Of a DNA stretch of 64,000 bases, positions 1 to 10,223 are shown one piece after another. Position numbers and translations under genes: made by a program. The notes beneath the pieces are model-generated. The model made no database searches. It was not told the DNA's origin and saw nothing but the letters and a program-made list of their open reading frames with translations. Within the stretch, counting starts at the first letter, position 1; every line of letters starts with the position of its first letter. The stretch lies in assembly GCA_902362375.1 (NCBI GenBank), contig CABIVS010000004.1, forward strand, positions 549,304 through 613,303, in the 5' to 3' direction. This DNA is from Bacteroidaceae bacterium (GTDB lineage Bacteria; Bacteroidota; Bacteroidia; Bacteroidales; Bacteroidaceae).

Positions 1-720
1 ATCCGCAGAAGAACCATTCGTAATCACATCCACTTTCACTGTCCGCTGGTCAATATCCGGAGTAGTTTTCAACTGTACGATGTGCGAAGCTGATACCGGT
101 TCTAACCACACTGTCTGCCAAATGCCTGTGACAGGAGTATACCATATTGTATGAGGATTTTCCAACTGTTTTCCTCGCGGTTGTTCACCCTGTTGAGTTG
201 GGTCCCATACTTTCACTACCAATTGATTTTCACCTCTGTTTAGTGCAGAAGTAATATTGAAAGAGAAGGGAGCAAATCCCCCTGTATGTTCGCCAACTTT
301 AATGCCGTTCACCCAAACATCCGTTTGCCAGTCTACACCTCCGAAATGCAATAGGATTTGTTTTCCACGCCATGAGGAAGGGATATCAAACATACGCTGA
401 TACCATAACTCCTGCTGATCACCTACCGTTTTGCCCACACCGGACAAGGCTGATTCTACAGCAAAGGGAACTAATATCTCTCCTTGATACTCTTCAGGAG
501 CCAATTCTCCCCTTTTAGTAATTACATAGTTCCATATACCGTTCAGATTCCTCCATTCCTGACGTTCCATAATAGGCCGAGGATATTCCGGAAGTACGTT
601 TTCCGGATTTAACCGTTCTCCCCAACCTGTTTTTATTTTATCACCGACAGGTTTCCACTGCGCCAACATAAAATTACAATATACTAACCCTAAAAATAGG
701 ATCCATAAGCTTTTTCTCAT
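1..720 (-). CDS. Glycoside hydrolase family 2 protein, N-terminal part (cut by window edge)
   Basis: Starts at the ATG complementary to 718-720 and runs off the left edge still open, so only about 240 residues are seen. It begins with a signal peptide, then the GH2 sugar-binding (jelly-roll) domain with the typical stretch around WYQR-FDIP-SWRGK and DVWVNG, and enters the Ig-like domain. The catalytic barrel lies outside the window. It is almost the same protein as the first 250 residues of the next gene (754-2565): the two run in parallel through the signal peptide and sugar-binding domain with scattered conservative changes, so this is a tandem duplication. It ends the leftward hydrolase run seen here. 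Role inferred: a periplasmic or surface exo-glycosidase (beta-galactosidase/glucuronidase-like) acting with the other enzymes of the locus. Confidence 0.9.
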   Translation of the reverse strand, partial: MRKSLWILFLGLVYCNFMLAQWKPVGDKIKTGWGERLNPENVLPEYPRPIMERQEWRNLNGIWNYVITKRGELAPEEYQGEILVPFAVESALSGVGKTVGDQQELWYQRMFDIPSSWRGKQILLHFGGVDWQTDVWVNGIKVGEHTGGFAPFSFNITSALNRGENQLVVKVWDPTQQGEQPRGKQLENPHTIWYTPVTGIWQTVWLEPVSASHIVQLKTTPDIDQRTVKVDVITNGSSAD

Positions 721-753
721 AATAAGTGTATTCTAAATATTAACTTTCATTTA

Positions 754-2565
754 TTATCTGTCAAGAGAATTACAAATTTCTTGATTAATACTCCTGACTA
801 TGGATTCATTCACTTTGATTACCTTCCGGTCGTAAGTAATCAGCCCGTTCACTTCCCCTTCCACATCCGTAATCTGAGTATAAACAGCTGCAGAAAATCC
901 TTTCTTTATCAATTCTAGCAACTGATTGGCATAATTTAGGTATTCATCCGTCACCTCTTCCGGAGTGTCATACTGCACATAGCCCCAGTTCTTGTCAGGC
1001 AACCAAAGATGGTCTTTCAAAGCCAGACCGATCCCCCCGTATTCGCCAAGCACAGTAGGGCGAACAGGATCATACAGATAGAGATTCGGTTCTGGATAAT
1101 GGTGTAAGTCAAGCATGTCACCGCATGCGTAATGATTGCCTCCACTTGCCGGATTCACCAAACGCCCGGGATCGTACTCCTTGGTCCATGCAGCAATCTC
1201 CGTTGTCTTGAACTGTCCCCACGCTTCATTGAAAGGCACCCACACACCAACACTCGGATAGGAATACAGACAATCGATGATTTCCTTCCACTCCTTGCGG
1301 TAATTGGCTTCGGAACCGACGGAACGGGCCACTTCCGTACCGTTGAAATAGTCTCGCATCTGCCATTGTGGACTGGGACCTCCGCTCGGCATGTCCTGCC
1401 ATACAATCAGTCCGATCCTGTCACAATGGGTATACCAACGTGCCGGTTCCACTTTGATGTGCTTACGCACCATATTATAACCGAAGTCCTTTATTTTCTT
1501 CAGGTCATATGCCAAGGCTTCGTCCGTAGGTGCCGTATATAGTCCGTCCGGCCACCACCCCTGGTCAAGCGGACCAAACTGAAAATAATCTTTGTTGTTG
1601 AGTTGCAACCGAGTGAATCCCCACTTATCTTTGCAAACAGAGAATTTTCGGAAGGCCGTATAACTCTTCACTTTATCCACTGCCTTCCCGTCTTTGTACA
1701 ACGTAACCTCCATGTCGTAAAGCGAAGGAGATTCCGGTGACCAAAGCTTTACATCCTCCGGCATCGGCAGCTCTATCGGCAGTCCGCCCAGCGAAGCCCC
1801 TGTAGCTACCGGTTTGTTATCGGCCAATAACCGGACTTCCACCTTATCCGCTGAAGGACCATTCGTAATCACATCTACCTTCACCTTCCGTGCATCAATA
1901 TCCGGAGTTGTTTTCAATTGTGCGATGTGCAAAGCCGATACCGGCTCTAACCACACCGTCTGCCAGATGCCCGTGACGGGTGTGTACCATATCGAATTGG
2001 GGGATTCTACCTGTTTCCCTCTTGGTTGCTCGCCACGGTCAGTAGGGTCCCACACTTTGACAACCAACCGATTTTCTCCCTTATTCAACGCCGAAGTGAT
2101 ATCAAAGCTGAAAGGGGCAAATCCTCCCGTATGCCGGCCGACCTTTACATCATTCACCCAGACATCCGTCTGCCAGTCTACGCCTCCAAAATGCAGCAAA
2201 ACCTGTTTGCCACGCCACGATGCGGGGATATCAAACGTACGCTGATACCACAATTCCTGATGTTCTCCCACTGTCTTCCCCACTCCGGACAAGGCGGATT
2301 CTACTGCAAACGGGACCAATATCTCACCTTGATACACTTCCGGGGCAGGAGCACCTTTTTTCGTAATCGCATAGTCCCAGCTTCCGTTCAGATTCTTCCA
2401 CTCCGGACGCTCCATAATCGGGCGAGGATATTCTGGAAGTACATTCTTCGGATTCAACTGTTCTCCCCAAGATGTTTTTATTTTATCGCCGACAAGTTTC
2501 CATTGAGCTAATATAAAATTACAATATACCAACCCTAAACATATTATCCAATTTTTTTTTCTCAT
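754..2565 (-). CDS. Glycoside hydrolase family 2 enzyme
   Basis: 603 residues, short for a GH2 enzyme but complete. A signal peptide (about 1-21) precedes the sugar-binding domain (about 45-210), an Ig-like domain (about 210-305) and the TIM barrel. The acid/base glutamate is in PFNEAWG (E447) and the likely nucleophile in GEYGG (E508), both typical of GH2. GH2 enzymes remove beta-linked galactose, glucuronate, mannose or, in some members, alpha-L-arabinose from chain ends; which one applies here cannot be read from the sequence. It lies 33 bp upstream of its near-duplicate at 1-720 and 18 bp downstream of the GH78-like gene, so it belongs to the same leftward transcript. Confidence 0.92.
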   Translation of the reverse strand: MRKKNWIICLGLVYCNFILAQWKLVGDKIKTSWGEQLNPKNVLPEYPRPIMERPEWKNLNGSWDYAITKKGAPAPEVYQGEILVPFAVESALSGVGKTVGEHQELWYQRTFDIPASWRGKQVLLHFGGVDWQTDVWVNDVKVGRHTGGFAPFSFDITSALNKGENRLVVKVWDPTDRGEQPRGKQVESPNSIWYTPVTGIWQTVWLEPVSALHIAQLKTTPDIDARKVKVDVITNGPSADKVEVRLLADNKPVATGASLGGLPIELPMPEDVKLWSPESPSLYDMEVTLYKDGKAVDKVKSYTAFRKFSVCKDKWGFTRLQLNNKDYFQFGPLDQGWWPDGLYTAPTDEALAYDLKKIKDFGYNMVRKHIKVEPARWYTHCDRIGLIVWQDMPSGGPSPQWQMRDYFNGTEVARSVGSEANYRKEWKEIIDCLYSYPSVGVWVPFNEAWGQFKTTEIAAWTKEYDPGRLVNPASGGNHYACGDMLDLHHYPEPNLYLYDPVRPTVLGEYGGIGLALKDHLWLPDKNWGYVQYDTPEEVTDEYLNYANQLLELIKKGFSAAVYTQITDVEGEVNGLITYDRKVIKVNESIVRSINQEICNSLDR

Positions 2566-2583
2566 GCCATCTCTATTTTTAAT

Positions 2584-4353
2584 TTATCGTACAATTGTAA
2601 TTTCCTTCGGTGCCTCTATCTCCGATATAATATTTCCTTTTGCATTTTTTTCGTGCTTTACACGAATTATCCCATATGGAGTAGGGAACGTACCTTCCAC
2701 GTGTTGCAGATTTCCCAAATGAGGTTCAATCTTTACTTTTTTACATTTGGCTTCTAATGGAATAATACCCAATACATGACGTGACAACCAAGCAGTAGGA
2801 CCTGACGCCCAGCCATGACACAGACTGTGCCTCAATCCTTTATAGCAGTAATCTCCTCCCATTGAATGGATGTCAAACTTCCCTAAAGGAACAAATTCAT
2901 CTATCCTGCCAGCATTTCGAAGGTCATTGTAGTTGAGGTCTTCCCAAAAAGTTGTAGCACCCAAGTCAAGCATGCCTCCCCAATAATCGGAGATTATCTG
3001 TAATGCTCCGGCATAATCGCCAGCCAATGCCATCGCTTCCAACATATAATATCCATAAAATGTAGAAAAGCCCTTTGCACCATCAACAGCAATCACACTC
3101 CGATTTATCTCTTTTGCCTTATTCAATCCAGAAATAGCCAGCAATGCTGCCGCCTGTTTATTATTCTTATGGTCGGGGATATATTTCCGGAGACGTTTTA
3201 CAGCCTCTTTACATTGCTTAGAGAGTTCTTCATCCTGCAACCAATCAGCAAGGTCTCTTCCTGCTTCCAAAGCCCAAACCATTAAAGCCTGTAAGCCGGC
3301 ATGTATCACTTCTGGAGATTCCGAAGTCGGCCAATCCAGAAAACGAATACCATTCTGCAGGTTTTCTTTATTTCCTTCTATATTAGCTATGATCTGTTTC
3401 AATAATCCAGTGAGATATGTATGCTGTTCTTTCAAATACTCCTTATCTCCTTGGTACAAATACAAATCACGCTGAATAAGAATCCACCACAAGGAATAAG
3501 AACACATCCCGTTCATCCATCCTGGTAACGGTGTGTCGTCCCGAGCTATATTCAAACTTTTATTAACCACCTCATTCGTTCCAAACACACTGTTAATGGT
3601 CATCACTTCGGGGTGCATATCTCCTACCCAAACCAAACGGTCACGTTTTATACCATCCCACAGGCAACTCTGCATGTTCAGATGAACTGTATATGCACCA
3701 GTCTCCCATATCCGGTTCAAACGCTCATTATCTGATTGGAAAGAACCTAAATAAGGAATATCCCGAAACTTAAAAGCCGCTTGAACCGAACGAAGAGACA
3801 ATTCCTCATCTTTTTCCAACAAATCAATCCGAACAAAGCGGAATCCTGTATCTCCTATCTCCAAAGAGCCTAACCAAGGAAGCTCGATTTCGAAATCACG
3901 CATGGCATGGTCGTTGGTTGCCGATGATTCTGGAGACTTTATTGATGTATCACTCATTGCCTCCGTAACAGATTCTCCGAAACGTATCCGTACCCTCAAT
4001 GGACGATTAATAGAACGAACGGCTGTAGTTATTAATAATCCGCCATGAAGCTCTTTCCCAAAGTCTAACAGAATACCCGCTTGTCCTGACATACGCGTGC
4101 TTAAAACACAATTCTGCTGGGAAGCCACGGTTATCTGTCCGGAAAAATCGCACAACAGATTTTCCGGATTCCGAACACTTCTTCCTTCCGAGTCCGACAT
4201 CCAAACAATGCGTGAAGGCTGTACATACTGCACTGTTCGCGCATCTTTTACACAGCGTCCTAACAAGCCTTTCTGCAAAACATTGTTTTGTGCTACTGCC
4301 GACAAAATACTTCCGAGAAATAACAATAAAAATAAATTCTGTCTATATTTCAT
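2584..4353 (-). CDS. Alpha-L-rhamnosidase-like six-hairpin glycosidase (GH78-like)
   Basis: 589 residues with a signal peptide ending near VAQ. A short N-terminal beta region is followed by an (alpha/alpha)6-type barrel: the stretch IKRDRLVWVGDMHPE and following SLWWILIQRDLYLYQGD resemble bacterial rhamnosidase-family barrels, and a C-terminal beta domain follows (PHLGNLQHVEGTFPTPYG). It is shorter than classical GH78 enzymes such as the one at 11747-14476 because it lacks much of the N-terminal beta-sandwich set. Family assignment to GH78 is by resemblance; a related six-hairpin family is possible. Spacing to neighbours is 18 and 26 bp, so it is part of the leftward hydrolase run. Confidence 0.78.
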   Translation of the reverse strand: MKYRQNLFLLLFLGSILSAVAQNNVLQKGLLGRCVKDARTVQYVQPSRIVWMSDSEGRSVRNPENLLCDFSGQITVASQQNCVLSTRMSGQAGILLDFGKELHGGLLITTAVRSINRPLRVRIRFGESVTEAMSDTSIKSPESSATNDHAMRDFEIELPWLGSLEIGDTGFRFVRIDLLEKDEELSLRSVQAAFKFRDIPYLGSFQSDNERLNRIWETGAYTVHLNMQSCLWDGIKRDRLVWVGDMHPEVMTINSVFGTNEVVNKSLNIARDDTPLPGWMNGMCSYSLWWILIQRDLYLYQGDKEYLKEQHTYLTGLLKQIIANIEGNKENLQNGIRFLDWPTSESPEVIHAGLQALMVWALEAGRDLADWLQDEELSKQCKEAVKRLRKYIPDHKNNKQAAALLAISGLNKAKEINRSVIAVDGAKGFSTFYGYYMLEAMALAGDYAGALQIISDYWGGMLDLGATTFWEDLNYNDLRNAGRIDEFVPLGKFDIHSMGGDYCYKGLRHSLCHGWASGPTAWLSRHVLGIIPLEAKCKKVKIEPHLGNLQHVEGTFPTPYGIIRVKHEKNAKGNIISEIEAPKEITIVR

Positions 4354-4379
4354 AAATTCATTTCAAAATATCCCCATTT

Positions 4380-6875
4380 TTATTCTTTGTCATTTATCGT
4401 GATACGTGATGCTTCTATCACACTTCTCGAATCTCGGCATAGTTCAACATCGTATTCTCCTATCTCCACTTTCCAACCTCCTTGACGGACATCATAATAA
4501 GAAAATGCTTCTTCGTCTAACTCAAAGTCCACCCGAACCGATTCTCCGGCAGGCACAAAGACTTTTTTAAACCACTTCAACTCGTGCTGCGGGCGCTCGA
4601 CGGAAGGACGAATCGGTTTGACGTACACTTGCACCAACTCACTGCCGTCTCTGCTACCGGTATTGTGCACTTCCACACTGCCGGAGACAATCGTCTTCCC
4701 TGTCTTTTTGAGTTGCAGGTTACGGTAGTCGAACGTCGTATAACTCAATCCGTAGCCGAACGTGAACTCCGGTTCCGTCTGTGCCGTATCAAAATAGCGG
4801 TAGCCCACTTTCAGCCCTTCGGTATACAGCACATTGTCATTGTCCTGATAGCCGAACTTGTAGCTCGGGGCATCCTCCAGTTTCTTTGGCCAGGTGAACG
4901 GCATCCGTCCGGAGGGATTCGTCTTTCCAAACAGGATATTGGCAACCGCCGTTCCGCCTTCCATACCCGGATACCATGCCTCTGTCAGCGACACCACATT
5001 CGGGAGCCAGCCACCGATTTCCAAAGGCGAACCGTTGATTAGCACTACATGCGTATGTTTATTCAATTTGGCCAGGCGGTTAATCAGTGTCTCCTGAAGC
5101 TGCGGGAAGGCAAGGCTCAGACGGTCGCGTCCTTCCGTATCCAGGCTATGGTCGATCCCCCCCACAAAGACCACCGCATCCGATTTCCTGGCGGCGCGCT
5201 CAATCTGTTTCCACTGTCGGGCTGCCAGTTCGGTCTGAGGGCTTTGCCATTCCACACGCACGGCGGCATCCCCCTTGTCTTTCTTATAGATAAGGCACAG
5301 ACGAAGCATCACACCTTTCTTCAGATCCAAGCTGGCGGAAACCGTCCCTTCTCCCTTACCCGGATGGGCAATGGTGACAGGAGCGCCTGCCCATTCATTA
5401 TTGTAGACATAAGCAATACCGCCACCCGCTGTAAACCGGAAGGTATATTTCCCGTCTACCGGCGGAACAAACTTCATCTCAAAACGGACCTCCTGGAACT
5501 TGTCCGCCGGAATGGAGGCATCAGGAGACTTCATTTCCCACATGAAGTCTACAGATGGTTCCGTACGGGTAAGGATAGGCTGCTCGTTCCCTTGTACAAA
5601 GTACTGTGCCGTGAAACCTGCACCCTCCGGAGACATTTCGGCCGACAAAGGACGGAAATCGCCCAGTTCGTCTGAGGAGATGTAGCTTACTTTGCTGTCG
5701 CCCAACAGACGCTTGATTCCTTGCAGCACCGTCACTTCATAGGTGGACTCCATCCAGGAGCTGCCGCCCATACCGCCCAGGCAAAAGCGTTTGTCGGCAT
5801 TCGGGCCTATCACCAATACGTTCTTCAGTCTTTGTGCATTCATCGGAAGGGCGTTTTTCTCGTTCTTCAACAATACGATGCCTTGTTCCGCCACCTCCAG
5901 TGCCGTCCGGTGATGTTCCGGTGTGGAGATGGTAGCACCTGCCGACCGGTCTTCACGGTCGAGGATGCCGATGTAGTCGTAGACGCGCAAGATACGACGT
6001 ACCTTATCGTCAATGATATCCATAGAAACACGGCCCGCCTTCACCGCATTCAGCAATGCCGTACCGAAACCGCAAGCATCGCCGCCAGGCATGGAGACAT
6101 CCAGACCGGCAAAGGCTGCCTTTTCCGTCGAACGGGTCTGGAGCCAGTCGGTCATGATAAATCCCCGGAACCCCCACCGATTCTTCAGGATGTCCGTCTG
6201 CATCTTCCGGCTATCGCTCACAAACTCATAGTTCATGCCGTTGGCGGAAGTCATGACCGTCTGTACGTCCGCCTCTTCCACTGCCGCCTTAAAGGCAGGC
6301 AGGTAGATTTCGTGCATGGTACGGTCGTCAATCACAGACATATAATAGTTGCGGTTGTTTTCCCGGTTGTTGCAGGCGTAGTGTTTCAGGCAAGCGGCCA
6401 CGCCCTGGCTTTGGATACCTTTCACTTGCGCCACTGTCAAGGCACTGTTCAGACAGGGGTCCTCGGTATAATACTCGAAGAAACGTCCGCAAAGCGGATC
6501 ACGCAGGATATTACATGCCGGTCCCAGCAGGATGCTGCGATTCATGGCGCGCAACTCTTCCCCCATGACATTGCCGGCACGCTCCACCATCTCGGGATTC
6601 CACGTAGCACCGAACAGGATGCCGGAAGGGAAAGCAGTAGCACCGGCACGCCCGTTTGGACCGCGCGGCCCGTCGCACCACCCCACATCGGGGATATTCA
6701 ATCGGGGGATTCCCTTGAAACAGGAGAATCCACCCGAACAAAGGGACACTTTCTCTTCCACCGTCAGTGCGGAAAGAAGTGCTTCTATTTTCTTTTCTCT
6801 ATCTTGTGCCTGCATGCAAACCGCTACAATCAATAACAGAAAACAAGCATACCATCGTTTTTCAACTATTTTCAT
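4380..6875 (-). CDS. Glycoside hydrolase family 3 with PA14 insertion
   Basis: 831 residues, secreted (signal peptide to about residue 23). The N-terminal GH3 barrel carries the nucleophile aspartate in GFIMTDW (D243), preceded by the KHYACNN substrate-binding motif near residue 165. After the second GH3 domain begins, a PA14 insertion (roughly residues 420-550, GAGFTAQYF to VRVEWQSP) interrupts it, as in many Bacteroidales beta-glucosidases and exo-xylosidases; a C-terminal fibronectin III-like domain (about 740-820) closes the protein. GH3 enzymes release beta-linked glucose, xylose or alpha-L-arabinofuranose; the PA14 domain usually shapes the active site for oligosaccharides. Sits 26 bp and 23 bp from its neighbours in the leftward run. 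Confidence 0.93.
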   Translation of the reverse strand: MKIVEKRWYACFLLLIVAVCMQAQDREKKIEALLSALTVEEKVSLCSGGFSCFKGIPRLNIPDVGWCDGPRGPNGRAGATAFPSGILFGATWNPEMVERAGNVMGEELRAMNRSILLGPACNILRDPLCGRFFEYYTEDPCLNSALTVAQVKGIQSQGVAACLKHYACNNRENNRNYYMSVIDDRTMHEIYLPAFKAAVEEADVQTVMTSANGMNYEFVSDSRKMQTDILKNRWGFRGFIMTDWLQTRSTEKAAFAGLDVSMPGGDACGFGTALLNAVKAGRVSMDIIDDKVRRILRVYDYIGILDREDRSAGATISTPEHHRTALEVAEQGIVLLKNEKNALPMNAQRLKNVLVIGPNADKRFCLGGMGGSSWMESTYEVTVLQGIKRLLGDSKVSYISSDELGDFRPLSAEMSPEGAGFTAQYFVQGNEQPILTRTEPSVDFMWEMKSPDASIPADKFQEVRFEMKFVPPVDGKYTFRFTAGGGIAYVYNNEWAGAPVTIAHPGKGEGTVSASLDLKKGVMLRLCLIYKKDKGDAAVRVEWQSPQTELAARQWKQIERAARKSDAVVFVGGIDHSLDTEGRDRLSLAFPQLQETLINRLAKLNKHTHVVLINGSPLEIGGWLPNVVSLTEAWYPGMEGGTAVANILFGKTNPSGRMPFTWPKKLEDAPSYKFGYQDNDNVLYTEGLKVGYRYFDTAQTEPEFTFGYGLSYTTFDYRNLQLKKTGKTIVSGSVEVHNTGSRDGSELVQVYVKPIRPSVERPQHELKWFKKVFVPAGESVRVDFELDEEAFSYYDVRQGGWKVEIGEYDVELCRDSRSVIEASRITINDKE

Positions 6876-6898
6876 TCTAATGTTATTTATATCATTAT

Positions 6899-9800
6899 TT
6901 ATTTATAATCTATCGCCTCAATGCTCACCGGTCCTACCAATCCGGATTTCTGCAAAGGAGAGGAAGCGTTCCACGGATTGCAAGGCGACCACGTAGGACG
7001 TTCTTCGGGAGCAAGTGCACAATCGCCAATCAGCCGGTTCATCCAGGTGTTCACCACACTCACTTCTATCCGGTTGTCACCGGTTTGTACGGCATCCGAT
7101 ATATCCAGCCGATAAGGGGCAGTCCATACACCTCCGACCTCTTTTCCGTTCACTTTCACCTTTGCCATCACCATCACCTCCCCTAAATTGATGAAAAGGG
7201 AGGAAGGAAGCGGTTCCGGCAAGTCAAACTTGGTCCGATAGACGACTTCTCCCGAATAATACCGGACAGCATCGTCTTCGCTGGTGCTCCAGTCGAACAA
7301 GGTGTCGATAACAACTGGCGTTGACGGTCCTCGTTGCTCCGGGTCGAACGTCAGGGTCCACGGGCCGGACAGGACGGTTATGGTCTGCGGTTCCGGATAG
7401 TTGGTACTGCCACTTCCACTAAGCGACTGCTGCATTTCCGCACGCTTTGCCATCCCCGTATCCATTGAATCCTTTACTGTTCTGAACACCACAAACGCGC
7501 TTTCCAACGGTTCCAACTCCAGGGGGACAGCCGTGGTCTCTCCGTTTTCTTCGTATACGTTCAAAGTACGGCATGTTCCCGTAGCGGGATTCCACAACTC
7601 AGGCTGGCAGCCGCTTACACGGAAAACCGGTGAGAAAGCCACCTTTTCGGACGACTGATTGGCAAGGAAGTAAATATCCATATCGGGCAGCCGGCGATGA
7701 CAGTAAACTACCGGAAGGTCTGCCTCGAGGGCACAATCCGGCAAGCAGTGTATTGTAGCCAAAGCTTCCGGCATATCCATGCCACTCAATATCCAACCTT
7801 TTCCGAAACAGACACTGTGGGGCTGCGTATTGTCGGCGTCTCCCCACAATTGGCCGGCCATATCACGTACACGCTCATCGGCATGAGGATAGTCCTGATA
7901 ACTCGGTGAACGCTCCGGGCGGGGACCGAGAATGACACCGCCGTCTGCCACCAATTGTTTCAGTTTTGCCAACAGTTCGGGACGCATCGTTTTTAGTTCC
8001 GGCAACACCAGCATCCGGTAGGACGTGCCGTGAGAAAGAGTCAACAGACCGTCCTTCACAGTCATGTCACGAAGAATCACCTCCGCATTGATATAGTCGA
8101 ACTGATATCCTTTCGGAAGAGCAGGCTGTGTGATGCCCGTCATTTTGGGCGTATCCTCACCGATGAAGTAGCAAACATCCGCCACATTCAGTCCCTGTTG
8201 CAGCATGAAGTTGCAACGTTTCAGGTAGCCGGTGAACAAATCCAGGTGGGAATACCAGGTATTGTTACGGTTGAACTCGTTACCGTACCAGGTGTTCAGA
8301 CCCGGACGTTTGTATTCCGGTTTCTGAGAGATATACACATGGAGCAGGCTGTTGTTGATACCTTCCGAGAAGAATAGGTCGCCCCGCTGTTTCATCACCT
8401 TGGGATACCGGCTGTAGGCAGCTCCACCACAGGTGAACGATTCGGAAGAGACTTTCCGCTTCCCGTAGATATGGGCACAGGAAGAAGCAGCGCGGTTTTC
8501 CACATTGCCCAAGTCCCCTTCGCTCCAGAACTCGCCGGCCACTTCGTCCGCCTGGCCTCCGTATTGGAGGAACTCACCCATAAATCCCCAATGGCCGTAG
8601 TTTTCCAGCCAGGTGGTCAGGCCATGCTGATGACACAGGCGGGTCAGTTCGCCGACGTGGTTGTAGGACAATTGTTCCGCCACTAATTTGCGTATGTCCC
8701 ACAAGAAACGGTCTGACGCATCCTGGCTTTCCACCACCGTTCCGTCAAAGACCGGAAGGAACGGAACAGCGCTGTATCCGTAAGCGCGTTCAAACGAAGC
8801 GAGGAAGTCGTCTGTAAAGTTCTGTCCTCCCACTTCGTAGCTGTCTGCCACCACCACTTTCCAGGTCTTGCGGTCTTCGGCAGGAATACGTCTGTATATC
8901 TCACCGATGAAAGCGTCGAAGTGTGCCTGCAAGTGAGTTTTGCTCATCTTGTCCACTTCCAGCCCCAATCCGTCTCCCTCTAAGGCGGGGGAATTGGTGA
9001 CATAGGTGGGCAGCATGCCGGTACGTACAATTTCCCATTCACCCTGCGGGGCGTCCCACAAAAGCGTGTCTCCCTGCAAGAAGGCGGAAATGTCCGTCAC
9101 CTGGCAGGCGTGTACCGACAGGGAAGCATCGTCCGCTTCGGCCTGTACCGGCCACTGGTACTCTTTCCAGTAAGGCAAAGGCTCCTGAAACATCTTGGCA
9201 AATGTCTTCTCTTCAAAATTCTCCACCACAGGCAGGGAAGAGAGAATAATCTCCCGAAAGCCGCAACCGGGATTCAGACCGGTGAATTCCAACCGGAACT
9301 CCTTGCCCGTCGTGGCGGGAAACGAGACGGAGACCGGAGCGTAAGGTTCAAAGCCCACATCCAAACGGTCCCTGCGCCGGTCTATCCGGAAGCTCTTCAC
9401 CTTTTCATAACCGCTCTCTCCCTTTACCGACAAAACCGCCTGTGCGAAAACAGGAACGGGCGAGGGATGACAACGGAGACTGCGGAGGGTGACCGCAGTA
9501 TCTGTCCGGAAGTCAAGAGAGACATCGGATTGCGTAAAGCGTACCTCTGTTGCCGGATCGCCGTCAATCAGACAGTCTGCATCCGGAACGGCATTACCGG
9601 AGCCAACGGAGAGCCGGCAATTGTCCAGATGAAGAGTCACCTCTTTCTCTTTTAAAGAAGGATAGGCAAGTACCCTTACATCCTGAAAGTCCGGTGAGGG
9701 CTTAGGGAGAGGAAGCCGCACCGCTTGTCCGCCCGACAAACGGGCACGGACGGATGTTAGGCGGCGCATCGACTGCTCCGGTCTGACCCACGCACCTCCC

Positions 9801-10186
9801 GCCTGACTCCAGCCAGCGGAGTTGAATATACCGATTTCGATATCCAGCTCTGCGGCTTTCTTCAAGGCTGCATGCAGAATCTCCCACCATTCGTCCGACA
9901 GAAAACGGACATCACCCGTAGGCACTTCGTGGGGTTGCAGGCCGATGTTGGCAATAAAGGCGCGGTTGATGCCCGCCGCCTTCATCGATTCCAAATCACC
10001 GATGACACCTTCCTTGGAAATATTACCCGACAGCCAATGCCAGTAGACGGTAGTCTGAATGGAGTCCGGCAAGTGGGTGAAACCGTTGCGGAGCTCTTCG
10101 TAACTCACTGCCTGGTCCGGTGACTGGCAGGAAAACGAAGAGAAGCCGAAAGCTGCAATAGCAATTATTTGTGCAAATTTGTTCAT
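6899..10186 (-). CDS. Glycoside hydrolase family 106 alpha-L-rhamnosidase-like lipoprotein
   Basis: 1095 residues, the length typical of GH106. The N-terminus has a lipoprotein signal with a lipobox ending at the Cys of FSSFSC. The start TTVYWHWLSGNISKEG and IGIFNSAGWSQAGG are characteristic of GH106 alpha-L-rhamnosidases, as is the long barrel with VADSYEVGGQNFT and FWSEGDLG; the C-terminal 150 residues form a GH2-type galactose-binding-like domain ending in RIEVSVVNTWMNRLIGD. It would remove terminal alpha-L-rhamnose. The gene is noticeably more G+C-rich than the SusC/SusD genes and the defence operon. Spacing to neighbours is 23 and 37 bp. Confidence 0.88.
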   Translation of the reverse strand: MNKFAQIIAIAAFGFSSFSCQSPDQAVSYEELRNGFTHLPDSIQTTVYWHWLSGNISKEGVIGDLESMKAAGINRAFIANIGLQPHEVPTGDVRFLSDEWWEILHAALKKAAELDIEIGIFNSAGWSQAGGAWVRPEQSMRRLTSVRARLSGGQAVRLPLPKPSPDFQDVRVLAYPSLKEKEVTLHLDNCRLSVGSGNAVPDADCLIDGDPATEVRFTQSDVSLDFRTDTAVTLRSLRCHPSPVPVFAQAVLSVKGESGYEKVKSFRIDRRRDRLDVGFEPYAPVSVSFPATTGKEFRLEFTGLNPGCGFREIILSSLPVVENFEEKTFAKMFQEPLPYWKEYQWPVQAEADDASLSVHACQVTDISAFLQGDTLLWDAPQGEWEIVRTGMLPTYVTNSPALEGDGLGLEVDKMSKTHLQAHFDAFIGEIYRRIPAEDRKTWKVVVADSYEVGGQNFTDDFLASFERAYGYSAVPFLPVFDGTVVESQDASDRFLWDIRKLVAEQLSYNHVGELTRLCHQHGLTTWLENYGHWGFMGEFLQYGGQADEVAGEFWSEGDLGNVENRAASSCAHIYGKRKVSSESFTCGGAAYSRYPKVMKQRGDLFFSEGINNSLLHVYISQKPEYKRPGLNTWYGNEFNRNNTWYSHLDLFTGYLKRCNFMLQQGLNVADVCYFIGEDTPKMTGITQPALPKGYQFDYINAEVILRDMTVKDGLLTLSHGTSYRMLVLPELKTMRPELLAKLKQLVADGGVILGPRPERSPSYQDYPHADERVRDMAGQLWGDADNTQPHSVCFGKGWILSGMDMPEALATIHCLPDCALEADLPVVYCHRRLPDMDIYFLANQSSEKVAFSPVFRVSGCQPELWNPATGTCRTLNVYEENGETTAVPLELEPLESAFVVFRTVKDSMDTGMAKRAEMQQSLSGSGSTNYPEPQTITVLSGPWTLTFDPEQRGPSTPVVIDTLFDWSTSEDDAVRYYSGEVVYRTKFDLPEPLPSSLFINLGEVMVMAKVKVNGKEVGGVWTAPYRLDISDAVQTGDNRIEVSVVNTWMNRLIGDCALAPEERPTWSPCNPWNASSPLQKSGLVGPVSIEAIDYK

Positions 10187-10223
10187 ATCATCTTTTATCT
10201 GACGAATCTAATATCATGAAAGT

